This document shows positions 27,238 to 34,937 of a stretch of 64,000 bases of DNA, piece by piece; position 1 is the stretch's first letter; each line of letters begins with the position of its first letter. A program made the translations under genes and the position numbers. Below the pieces are notes generated by a model. The model was not told the DNA's origin and did no database searches. It saw only the letters and a list, made by a program, of their open reading frames with translations. This stretch comes from Pseudoalteromonas rubra (GTDB lineage Bacteria; Pseudomonadota; Gammaproteobacteria; Enterobacterales; Alteromonadaceae), in assembly GCF_000238295.3 (NCBI RefSeq), contig NZ_AHCD03000034.1:248001-312000 (forward strand), in the 5' to 3' direction.

Positions 27238-28680
27238 CTAATCGCGATTCAGATTGTACTTCTTCATTTTTTCGACCAGGGTAGTACGGCGTACGCCGAG
27301 GATCTCAGCCGCTCTGGCAACCACATAGTCATACCGTTCAAGAGCCTGAGTAATGAGACTAATCTCCATCTCAGCCAGATACTCTTTGAGCTCAATCCCC
27401 TCTTCAGGCAGCAATCCCAGACCAGGCTCAGCATTATCCTGTTCGAGTGTTTCTTCTTCATCCTCAAAATCACTGAAACCATCACTGAATAGTTCGTTAA
27501 AGACGTCTTTTTCAAGCAGCTCTTCCGGGTATTCTGGTTCGTAAGCTTCCACTTCGATATAGCGATACTTACCAGGTAGGTCGGTCACATCGACCACTTT
27601 TTCGGGGAACATAATGGCCATGCGCTCCACCAGATTAGCCAGCTCACGAATATTCCCGGGCCAGCTATGTGCTTTAAGGCTGTCAATCGCGCGATCGGTG
27701 AACTTCACCGTACTGCCACCCTGCTCTGCAACACGACGTAACAACTCTTTTAATAGCAAAGGAATATCATCAGCACGTTCACGCAAAGAGGGGTTCTCAA
27801 TAGGAAACACATTTAAACGATAAAACAAATCTTCGCGGAATTTGCCCTCTTCGATCATGGTTTCCAGGTTGCGGTGCGTTGCTGCAATAACCCGTACATC
27901 CGCCTGGATAGGCTTGGTACCACCAACACGCTCATAACTGCGCTCCTGCAGGACACGTAACAACTTAACCTGCATTTGCAAAGGCATATCGCCGATTTCA
28001 TCGAGGAATAATGTACCACCTTGCGCTAGCTCAAAACGCCCTTTACGTGCGGAGATCGCGCCGGTGAACGCGCCTTTTTCATGTCCGAACAACTCACTCT
28101 CAAGTAGCTCTCCGGGAATCGCGCCACAGTTAACAGGCACAAAAGGACCTGAATTGCGGTTGGACAGCAAGTGTACATTTCGCGCAACCACCTCTTTACC
28201 GGTACCGGATTCGCCCAGGATCAGGACATTGGCGTCAGTTTTTGCAACCTGAGAGATAAGAAAGCGCACTTCTTTGACGGCTTTCGTATCTCCCACCAGG
28301 CCGTCAAACGACTTAGCATCATTTAGCTGCGTTGACTTACCCGGCAACATACGCTGATATTGCTGGCAATCATGCAATAATTGCATGGTCACTTCCTGAC
28401 TAAATGGCTCCGTGATAAGACCAATCACGTTTGCTAACGACAGTAGTGGCCTTAAAGTTTCTCCAATCAGCAAAAACGGCACTGCGGGCAAAGATTTGAT
28501 CAACGCCTCATGATTTAATTGTGACAGAGCCCCCAGGATAACCACTGGCTCTTGTAGGTTATGCAGCAGATCGGGGGAAAATTCCGACTCCGCAATGACC
28601 TGAGCTGGCTGCCCAACGAAACTCAATGCCGCTGCCAGCCCGGCTGCTCTGTTATTATTGTTATCCAGGATCGTAATCAT
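27238..28680 (-). CDS. flrA: FlrA (FleQ), master sigma-54 flagellar activator
   Basis: FlrA sits at the top of the polar flagellar hierarchy and activates flrBC and other early sigma-54 promoters. From the ATG at 28680 the product has 480 residues, typical for the family. It has a FleQ-type N-terminal domain without a phospho-acceptor Asp context, and an AAA+ domain with GESGTGKE (156-163) and GAFTGA (203-208). An acidic linker and a Fis-type helix-turn-helix at the C-terminus (VARAAEILGVRRTTLVEKM) follow. A TTG 23 codons upstream keeps the frame open but is less likely as start. Gene order beside flrBC and the absence of a receiver Asp separate it from FlrC. Confidence 0.94.
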   Translation of the reverse strand: MITILDNNNNRAAGLAAALSFVGQPAQVIAESEFSPDLLHNLQEPVVILGALSQLNHEALIKSLPAVPFLLIGETLRPLLSLANVIGLITEPFSQEVTMQLLHDCQQYQRMLPGKSTQLNDAKSFDGLVGDTKAVKEVRFLISQVAKTDANVLILGESGTGKEVVARNVHLLSNRNSGPFVPVNCGAIPGELLESELFGHEKGAFTGAISARKGRFELAQGGTLFLDEIGDMPLQMQVKLLRVLQERSYERVGGTKPIQADVRVIAATHRNLETMIEEGKFREDLFYRLNVFPIENPSLRERADDIPLLLKELLRRVAEQGGSTVKFTDRAIDSLKAHSWPGNIRELANLVERMAIMFPEKVVDVTDLPGKYRYIEVEAYEPEYPEELLEKDVFNELFSDGFSDFEDEEETLEQDNAEPGLGLLPEEGIELKEYLAEMEISLITQALERYDYVVARAAEILGVRRTTLVEKMKKYNLNRD

Positions 28681-29047
28681 GCCCGCAAGATCCAACTTCT
28701 TTGTATATATCAATACTAATGATTGTAAGTCAGTGACATGGGGATGCAATACCTAAGTGGCAAGTTTTTGACATCAACGCCAAAAAAACGCCGCTGCCTA
28801 TGCGCCAAATCAATACTTAAGGATTAAAATTGAGAAAAATCAGAGGGGTGTACTTTTATAAGGAACGAAATTAACGCCTCAGAACAACCTGTGGCGTCGC
28901 AACATTGTGGTTTGGATCCAGGTACTATTTTGAATACACCAGTATGGACAAAGAAGAGCTTCCCGCGACCCAATCGCAGCAGAGGTAATAAAAAAGCCAG
29001 CATTAAATTGCAGGCTCTTTTAACGTATTGTAGTTACCAATTTTTGC
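28681..29047. other. Intergenic region upstream of flrA and downstream of flagellin
   Basis: This 367-base AT-rich gap holds the flrA 5-prime region on the right of flrA and the flagellin terminator near 29000. A weak inverted repeat (ACGCC...GGCGT, about 28873-28895) is visible. I see no convincing gene and no sigma-54 promoter for flrA, which is normally sigma-70 dependent. Confidence 0.6.
28990..29016 (-). terminator. Intrinsic terminator of flagellin gene
   Basis: On the minus strand an 8-bp stem with one mismatch (AGCCTGCA / TGCTGGCT, 6-base loop) is followed by six T. It lies 32 bases past the flagellin stop. Confidence 0.75.
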
Positions 29048-29833
29048 TTACAGTAGCCCCAGCACCGATGAAGCAGAGTGATTTGCCTGTCCGCGTAATG
29101 CAATAGATGCCTGAGACAAAATATCGTTGGCCGTTTGCTCAGCAACCGCACTTGCATAGTCAGTATCCTGGATCCGACTCTGACTTTCCGCGATGTTGTC
29201 TCTTTGCGTTCCCAGGCCACGTATCGTGCTATTTAGCGTGTTTTCAAACGCACCCAGCTGGGTTCTCTGCGTATTGAGATCTTCAGACACCTGATCTGCC
29301 GCATCAATCGCCGTTTGCGCACCGGCCTGAGTCGAAATATCTACACTCAGGATCGGGTTAGCGAAACTGCCATCAGACGCCGTAAACCCTTGCGTTGTAT
29401 TGGCATCAGGCCCCACCTGGAAGCTGGTCTGGTTACCATCAAACAGTGCCTGTCCGCCAAAGGTTGTATTAGCGAAGGTATCTGTGATCTGAGACTGAAG
29501 CTGCGACACTTCTTCTTGCAAAGCTTGCCTGTCACTGTCTGTCAGCGCGCCGCTGCCAGCCTGCAACGACAGTTCGCGGATCCGCGATACTGCATCATTG
29601 ACACCAGACAACGCAGAGTCGGTCGTTTGCGAATACGAAATACCATCATAGGCATTACGGATAGACTGATTGTAGCCTTCCTGCTGAGATGTCAGACGGT
29701 TAATTATCTGCAACGCCGCCGCATCATCGGCTGCTGAGTTGACCTTTTTACCACTTGCAAGCTGTTGATTAAGCTTGTTATTGGTCTTATCAACCTGATT
29801 AAAAAAATTAGTACTTTGAGAATTTATCTGCAT
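29048..29833 (-). CDS. Short flagellin with divergent N-terminus
   Basis: A filament protein of 261 residues. The conserved flagellin core is clear: VNSAADDAAALQIINRLTSQ, the VSRIRELSLQ segment (the TLR5-type region) and a C-terminal coiled coil ending RGQANHSASSVLGLL. The first 30 residues (MQINSQSTNFFNQVDK) are unlike the usual MALxVNTN start, and no outer D2/D3 domain is present. A strong GGGGAGG site precedes the ATG. It is the only flagellin in the window. FlaG, FliD and FliS are not present. No clear sigma-28 or sigma-54 promoter was found before it. It may be a minor flagellin rather than the main filament protein. Confidence 0.88.
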   Translation of the reverse strand: MQINSQSTNFFNQVDKTNNKLNQQLASGKKVNSAADDAAALQIINRLTSQQEGYNQSIRNAYDGISYSQTTDSALSGVNDAVSRIRELSLQAGSGALTDSDRQALQEEVSQLQSQITDTFANTTFGGQALFDGNQTSFQVGPDANTTQGFTASDGSFANPILSVDISTQAGAQTAIDAADQVSEDLNTQRTQLGAFENTLNSTIRGLGTQRDNIAESQSRIQDTDYASAVAEQTANDILSQASIALRGQANHSASSVLGLL

Positions 29834-29920
29834 AACGCCTCCCCATCAGGTGTTATTAGCTTTAAGTCTACTCCTTTGTGTTCAAAAAGTCATCTATTGT
29901 CAGAAATTGAATAGCAGTCT

Positions 29921-29936
29921 CGGTATATTTACTGCA
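29921..29936 (+). promoter_or_regulatory. Weak sigma-54-like site before pseB
   Basis: CGGTATATTTACTGCA has the GG and GC at correct spacing with CTGCA, pointing to pseB. The upstream half matches poorly, so it may be chance. Confidence 0.25.
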
Positions 29937-29996
29937 AATTATCAATATCTGATATAAAGTATTGAGTAATCGCTTTTTTATTTTTTTAAGCGAATT

Positions 29997-30024
29997 TTGT
30001 TACAGTCATACCTTTTTCTATACT
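29997..30024 (+). promoter_or_regulatory. Candidate sigma-70 promoter for pseB
   Basis: TTGTTA (29997-30002) and TATACT (30019-30024) are separated by 16 bases, 35 bases before the pseB ATG. An AGGTGG ribosome site (30047) follows. The surrounding gap between the divergent flagellin and pseB is AT-rich. Confidence 0.6.
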
Positions 30025-30058
30025 GTAAAGAATTCAATGCACCTTTAGGTGGACTTTT

Positions 30059-31060
30059 ATGTTTGACAATAAGACTATTCTCATCACAGGCGGCACAGGC
30101 TCATTCGGTAAAAAGTATGTCAAAACGCTTTTAACCCGTTACAAGCCAAAGAAAATTATTGTTTTTTCTCGTGATGAACTAAAGCAGTTTGAGATGCAGC
30201 AAATATTCAATGATCCCTGTATGCGCTATTTTATTGGTGATGTGCGAGACAAAAGCCGCCTTTATCGCGCGATGCAGGGTGTAGATTATGTGATCCATGC
30301 TGCGGCACTCAAGCAAGTACCAGCTGCTGAATACAATCCCATGGAGTGTATTAAAACCAACATCAATGGGGCTGAAAACGTCATTGAAGCAGCGCTGGAC
30401 AACAATGTCGAAAAAGTCATTGCCCTGTCAACAGACAAAGCCGCCAACCCGATTAACCTCTACGGCGCAACCAAACTGGCTTCTGACAAATTATTTGTTG
30501 CTGCAAATAACATTGCAGGTGGCCACAAAACCTTATTCTCTGTGGTCCGGTACGGCAATGTGGTGTGCTCTCGAGGGTCGGTTGTTCCGGTATTTCAGCG
30601 TTTTATCGATGAAGGGTGTGATCATATCCCCATCACCCATGCCGATATGACGCGGTTTTGGATCAGCCTCCAGCAAGGTGTTGACTTTGTACTGAAAAAT
30701 TTTGAACGTATGATGGGAGGTGAGATTTTCGTCCCTAAGATCCCTTCCATTCGTATTGTTGATCTTGCTACTGCAATGGCGCCGCAACTCCCGCATAAAA
30801 TCATTGGGATCCGCCCGGGAGAAAAACTGCACGAAGTGATGTGCCCGGAAGATTTGTGCTTTGACACTTATGAATTTAGTGACCACTTTGTCATTGCGCC
30901 CGGTATCAAATTTAGCAGCCGCAGTAATGACTTCGATACCAATGCACTGAATGAACAAGGCCATGCTGTAGCACCTGGCTTTGAATACAATTCGCTCAGT
31001 AACCCGGACTACCTCTCTGTAGAAGAAATTAAAGCCTTCAATGCTCAGGCATTGGCCTGA
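30059..31060 (+). CDS. pseB: PseB, UDP-GlcNAc 4,6-dehydratase (5-inverting)
   Basis: PseB performs the first step to pseudaminic acid, converting UDP-GlcNAc to UDP-2-acetamido-2,6-dideoxy-L-arabino-hexos-4-ulose. The 333-residue SDR protein has the NADP motif TGGTGSFGKKYV, the dehydratase STDKAANP stretch and the catalytic YGATK. The family's MTRFW and RPGEKLHEVM segments are present. The AGGTGG site fixes the start. pseC follows 17 bases downstream. Confidence 0.95.
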   Translation: MFDNKTILITGGTGSFGKKYVKTLLTRYKPKKIIVFSRDELKQFEMQQIFNDPCMRYFIGDVRDKSRLYRAMQGVDYVIHAAALKQVPAAEYNPMECIKTNINGAENVIEAALDNNVEKVIALSTDKAANPINLYGATKLASDKLFVAANNIAGGHKTLFSVVRYGNVVCSRGSVVPVFQRFIDEGCDHIPITHADMTRFWISLQQGVDFVLKNFERMMGGEIFVPKIPSIRIVDLATAMAPQLPHKIIGIRPGEKLHEVMCPEDLCFDTYEFSDHFVIAPGIKFSSRSNDFDTNALNEQGHAVAPGFEYNSLSNPDYLSVEEIKAFNAQALA

Positions 31061-31077
31061 TACGCCGGGAGGATAAT

Positions 31078-32268
31078 ATGATCCCTTATGGCAAACAGAG
31101 CATCGCGCAGCAGGACATTGACGCGGTAGTCGCGGTGTTGCAGTCTGACTTTTTGACTCAAGGACCGGTTGTACCTCAGTTCGAACAAGCCGTTGCCAGA
31201 TACTGTCAGGCACCTTATGCCGTCGCAGTAAATAGCGCGACGTCGGCTTTACATGTTGCCTGTATGGCACTCGATGTCACGCAGAGCAGTCTGGTCTGGA
31301 CGGTACCAAATTCATTTGTTGCCTCAGCAAACTGTGCGTTGTATTGCGGTGCATCCGTCGACTTTGTAGATATCGATGAGACGTCGGGCAATCTGTGTGT
31401 CCGGGCCTTAGCTGAAAAGTTACAACACGCATACGAAGCCGGGCGGTTGCCCGATGTGGTGATCCCCGTACACTTTGCTGGTCAGTCTTGCGATATGCAA
31501 ACCATCGCAAAATTGGCTAGGCAGTATGACTTTAAAGTCATCGAAGATGCCTCCCACGCCATCGGAGGGCGCTATCAGAATACCCCCGTTGGTCGCTGCG
31601 ACTATTCGGACATTTGTGTGTTCAGCTTCCACCCGGTTAAAATTATTACGTCTGCGGAAGGTGGTATGGCTGTCACGCAAAATGAGGCGCTTGCGCAGCG
31701 TATGCGCTCATTGCGTAGTCATGGCATTACGGCAGATCCCACTCTGTTAACTGAGCCCAGTCATGGCCCCTGGTACTATCAACAGCACGCACTGGGGTTC
31801 AACTATCGTATGACCGATCTGCATGCTGCGCTGGGTTTGAGCCAGTTAACTCAGCTTGATCAGTTTGTTGCCACCCGTAACCAGCTGGCACAACGCTACG
31901 ACGCCCTGTTTGCAGAGGTTGAAGACGTAACCCCTTTAACTCAATCTGATGATCAGTACAGTGCCTATCACCTGTATGTCGTCAGAATTGCGCACAGTAC
32001 CCGGCAGCTACATGAGTATCTGGTCACTCAATTGAGAGCCCAAGGGGTCTTTGCGCATGTGCATTATATCCCTATCTATTTACAACCTTACTATCAGAAA
32101 CAGGGGTTTAAGCCCGGATATTGCCCGGCCAGTGAGGCGTATTACCATAGTGCCATCACCTTGCCTTTGTTTCCGTCTTTAACCGCACCACAGCAACAAC
32201 AGGTCGTTGAAACCCTTTGTCAGCTACTCAGCGACTGGCAACATACTCATACAGCACACAAGGAGTAG
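31078..32268 (+). CDS. pseC: PseC, UDP-4-keto sugar aminotransferase
   Basis: PseC is the PLP-dependent aminotransferase that makes UDP-4-amino-4,6-dideoxy-N-acetyl-L-altrosamine. The 396-residue DegT/DnrJ-family protein has the PLP lysine Lys188 in FHPVKIITSAEGG, the EDASHAIGG segment and YRMTDLHAALG. Its GGAGG site lies just upstream of the ATG. Context directly after pseB supports the specific function. Confidence 0.94.
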   Translation: MIPYGKQSIAQQDIDAVVAVLQSDFLTQGPVVPQFEQAVARYCQAPYAVAVNSATSALHVACMALDVTQSSLVWTVPNSFVASANCALYCGASVDFVDIDETSGNLCVRALAEKLQHAYEAGRLPDVVIPVHFAGQSCDMQTIAKLARQYDFKVIEDASHAIGGRYQNTPVGRCDYSDICVFSFHPVKIITSAEGGMAVTQNEALAQRMRSLRSHGITADPTLLTEPSHGPWYYQQHALGFNYRMTDLHAALGLSQLTQLDQFVATRNQLAQRYDALFAEVEDVTPLTQSDDQYSAYHLYVVRIAHSTRQLHEYLVTQLRAQGVFAHVHYIPIYLQPYYQKQGFKPGYCPASEAYYHSAITLPLFPSLTAPQQQQVVETLCQLLSDWQHTHTAHKE

Positions 32269-32274
32269 CAGCCC

Positions 32275-33405
32275 ATGACAACTAAGCCTTTAAACCTTGC
32301 CTTTATCGGCGGAGGGATGAACTCGGCCGTTGGCTACGTACACTTTACCGCTGCACAACTGGACAATCGCTTCAAAGTGGTTGCAGGTGCCTTCAGTCGC
32401 GATCAAAATGCCAATGCAGCGACCGCACAGCAGTGGGATATCGCTCCAGAGCGGACCTACAGCGACTGGCGGACGCTTATCAAACAAGAAAAAGAGCTGG
32501 TAGACGCTGTCGTGGTGCTCACACCCACGCCTCATCATCTGGAAGTGCTGACGGCGCTACTGAACGAGAATGTTCCGATCATTTGCGAAAAATCACTGGT
32601 CTGCGGTACCGCTGAAACCCAGGCATTAGCAACAGTGTATGATCCTGCCAAACACTTCCTGGCTGTGACTTATAACTACAGCGGTTATGCTATGGTTCGT
32701 GAGCTCAAACACCTGATTGCTCAGGGCAAATTAGGTCAGATCCAAAAAATCCATCTGGAGATGCCCCAGGAAGGCTTCAAGCGTCCACCTGATATCGCGG
32801 GTAAACCTGCCAAGCCGCAGGCGTGGCGACTTCAGGACTATCAGGTTCCCACTATCTGCCTTGATTTGGGCGTCCATTTACATCACTTGTCGAGCTACTT
32901 ACTGGAACGGGAACCGACAGAAACCTGCGCTCAGTTTGCCAATCACTCCGACTATCCGGGATTGATTGACGATGTACAAATGCTCCTTAAATACCCCGAT
33001 GGGATCCACGGCAGTATGTGGATGTCGAAAACAGCTATCGGCCACCGTAACGGCCTGCAAATCCGAGTGTATGGCACAGCGGGCAGTGCGACCTGGGTGC
33101 AGCTCAACCCGGATGAGTTACAACTGCAATACAGTGATGGCAGGCGCGAGATACTGGACCGCGCTGGTCAGTGTCAGTATGCCAACCAGTTCCGTTACAA
33201 TCGAATGAAGCCAGGTCACCCGACCGGATTTGTTGAAGCATTTGCAAACCTGTACACCGATATTCACCAGGCGCTCAGTGCTTATCAGACTGGCACAGCC
33301 CCTACAAATGAGTATGTGTTTGGCTTTGCTCAGGCTCAGGCGGGACTGGCACTTTTTGAAGCAGCAGTGACCTCTAATGAGCAACACAGTTGGTGTCAGG
33401 TCTAA
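32275..33405 (+). CDS. Gfo/Idh/MocA-family sugar oxidoreductase
   Basis: A 376-residue NAD(P)-dependent oxidoreductase. The Rossmann start (LAFIGGGMNSAVGYVHF) and the family motif region CEKSLVCGT (equivalent of EKP) are visible, and HLHH at about 202-206 is in the substrate region. It is 6 bases after pseC and thus in the pseBC operon, yet no such enzyme belongs to the classic pseudaminic acid pathway. It may modify the nonulosonic acid or act in the neighbouring sugar pathway. Substrate unknown. Its stop codon lies in the loop of a strong hairpin. Confidence 0.85.
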   Translation: MTTKPLNLAFIGGGMNSAVGYVHFTAAQLDNRFKVVAGAFSRDQNANAATAQQWDIAPERTYSDWRTLIKQEKELVDAVVVLTPTPHHLEVLTALLNENVPIICEKSLVCGTAETQALATVYDPAKHFLAVTYNYSGYAMVRELKHLIAQGKLGQIQKIHLEMPQEGFKRPPDIAGKPAKPQAWRLQDYQVPTICLDLGVHLHHLSSYLLEREPTETCAQFANHSDYPGLIDDVQMLLKYPDGIHGSMWMSKTAIGHRNGLQIRVYGTAGSATWVQLNPDELQLQYSDGRREILDRAGQCQYANQFRYNRMKPGHPTGFVEAFANLYTDIHQALSAYQTGTAPTNEYVFGFAQAQAGLALFEAAVTSNEQHSWCQV

Positions 33406-33415
33406 GCCTGACACC
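33392..33415. terminator. Perfect hairpin at convergent gene ends
   Basis: GGTGTCAGG / CCTGACACC form a 9-bp stem. The 6-base loop holds the stop codon of the upstream oxidoreductase gene, and the minus-strand ligase ends 5 bases beyond. No T-run follows. It could act in both directions as a 3-prime end structure. Confidence 0.55.
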
Positions 33416-33419
33416 CGGG

Positions 33420-34937
33420 TCACACCTCTGAAAAGCGTGTTTTCACGTCATTTCTGAGGACCTTGCCCATTGGCGTTCTTGGCAGCGCACTAATGCGTTC
33501 GAGCGAGCGCGGTTGCTGATAGTCCGTCAGCTCAGACAAACACAGTAGCCTTAACTCACGGCTGATATCCGTGTCATCCTGTTGCTCATAGACCACTTTG
33601 ATGTACTCACCCAGCTGCCTGTCTGCACAACCAAAAGCCACACAATCCACCACTTTCGGATGCTTTCTGAAAACCGCCTCAATGTCCTGAGGAAAAATAT
33701 TGATCCCCCCGCTGGAGATCACCTCTTTTTTTCGCCCAACATAATACAGGAAGCCATCTTCATCCAGATAACCCAAGTCGCCGGTCAGAAAGTAACCTTG
33801 TGGATCAAAAGCCTCCTGAGTTTGCTGGGGCATTTTCAAATAACCACTGAAGCCGGTTATCGTCTGACAGGCAATTTCGCCAATTTCCCCCTCACTCACT
33901 GTATGCCTTTGCTGATCCAGGATTTTGACCTGCACAAACGGCAAAGCCTCACCGACCGCGCCGTTTTTATCACGTCGCTCGCTAACACAAAAGTCACTGA
34001 CCACACCGACTTCAGAAGCACCATAGCACTCATGAAAACGACAGGGTAATTTGCTCAACAAAGCCTGCTTAGACTCAGCTGACAGCACCGCAGAAGACGA
34101 CACCACACAGCGCAATGAGCTCAAATCAGCTTCTTCATCACTATTGAGCAAGCTCTCTAATTGAGCCGATACAGCAAACAAAAAACTCACGCAATGCGTC
34201 TCGATAGCCGCGAGCCACTTTGGTAAGGTAAATTTTGGCAAGATCACACTGGTTGCGCCTAACATCAGGGGCATCAGTACCCCGCGCTGGGCAAGAGAAT
34301 GATACAGTGGCGTAGCGACCAACACCACTTCATCCGGGGACAACCCGTAGTAATTTATCGTGGCGTCAAAGGCGCGGCTGATTTTACACTGCTGGCTAAG
34401 TACTATGGGCTTGGGCTGACCTGTAGATCCGGATGTCATAGTCAGTATATACGGGCTATTAACATCCACCTTTTGCTCTGGCGCATTCATCGACTGCACG
34501 GTTAGCTCTGCTGACATAATATCCTGCCAACAAGGCTCATCCGCAACCGGCTGTGACAAGCTGATCAGGTTGGTGGGCTCAATGACAGCGTCTGCAAGTA
34601 AAGTTCGACCAATAGAAGGCCAGGCAATCACTGCCGCAACAGGCGTTTTCTTTAGCGCCACCGACAGTGCATCACCTTTCAGACTGATTGGCAAAGGCAC
34701 AATAGCCAGGCCCAGACGGGCTGCCGCCAGCATCACAACCGGATATTCGAGGCCATTCGGGGCAAACAACGCCACCCGTTGACCTGGTTGCAACCCTAAC
34801 CGGCTAAAATGCGCACAAAGCTTTAATACTTCAACATTCAATGCCTGATAACTCAAGGTTTGTTGCTCAAACACCAATGCGGTTTTATCTGGCTGAGACT
34901 GCACGTGCTGTGCAAATATTTGATAGATGTTACTCAC
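33420..34937 (-). CDS. AMP-dependent acyl ligase (ANL superfamily)
   Basis: An adenylate-forming ligase of 505 residues that activates a carboxylic acid as acyl-AMP, then transfers it to a thiol. Visible ANL core motifs are LTMTSGSTGQPKPIVLS (A3), CYGASEVG (A5), LTGDLGYLDEDGFLYYVGRKKEVISSGG split over A7-A8, and a C-terminal lysine in TPMGKVLRND (A10). I use a GTG at 34937 with GAGGA 7 bases before it; it overlaps the end of pseG by 8 bases. Its operon contains a lone acyl carrier protein, so the likely acceptor is that carrier. The acid is unknown; a hydroxybutyryl or other short acyl group for the sugar would fit. Confidence 0.88.
   Translation of the reverse strand: MSNIYQIFAQHVQSQPDKTALVFEQQTLSYQALNVEVLKLCAHFSRLGLQPGQRVALFAPNGLEYPVVMLAAARLGLAIVPLPISLKGDALSVALKKTPVAAVIAWPSIGRTLLADAVIEPTNLISLSQPVADEPCWQDIMSAELTVQSMNAPEQKVDVNSPYILTMTSGSTGQPKPIVLSQQCKISRAFDATINYYGLSPDEVVLVATPLYHSLAQRGVLMPLMLGATSVILPKFTLPKWLAAIETHCVSFLFAVSAQLESLLNSDEEADLSSLRCVVSSSAVLSAESKQALLSKLPCRFHECYGASEVGVVSDFCVSERRDKNGAVGEALPFVQVKILDQQRHTVSEGEIGEIACQTITGFSGYLKMPQQTQEAFDPQGYFLTGDLGYLDEDGFLYYVGRKKEVISSGGINIFPQDIEAVFRKHPKVVDCVAFGCADRQLGEYIKVVYEQQDDTDISRELRLLCLSELTDYQQPRSLERISALPRTPMGKVLRNDVKTRFSEV

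Noticed and set aside
29834..30058. Sigma-28 or sigma-54 promoter for the flagellin gene
   Set aside because: No TAAA-N15-GCCGATAA or GG-N10-GC arrangement in the flagellin direction was found in this gap. I do not call one.
30533..31270. 245-codon minus-strand frame opposite pseB and pseC
   Set aside because: It covers two strongly supported genes on the other strand, and has no recognisable domain.
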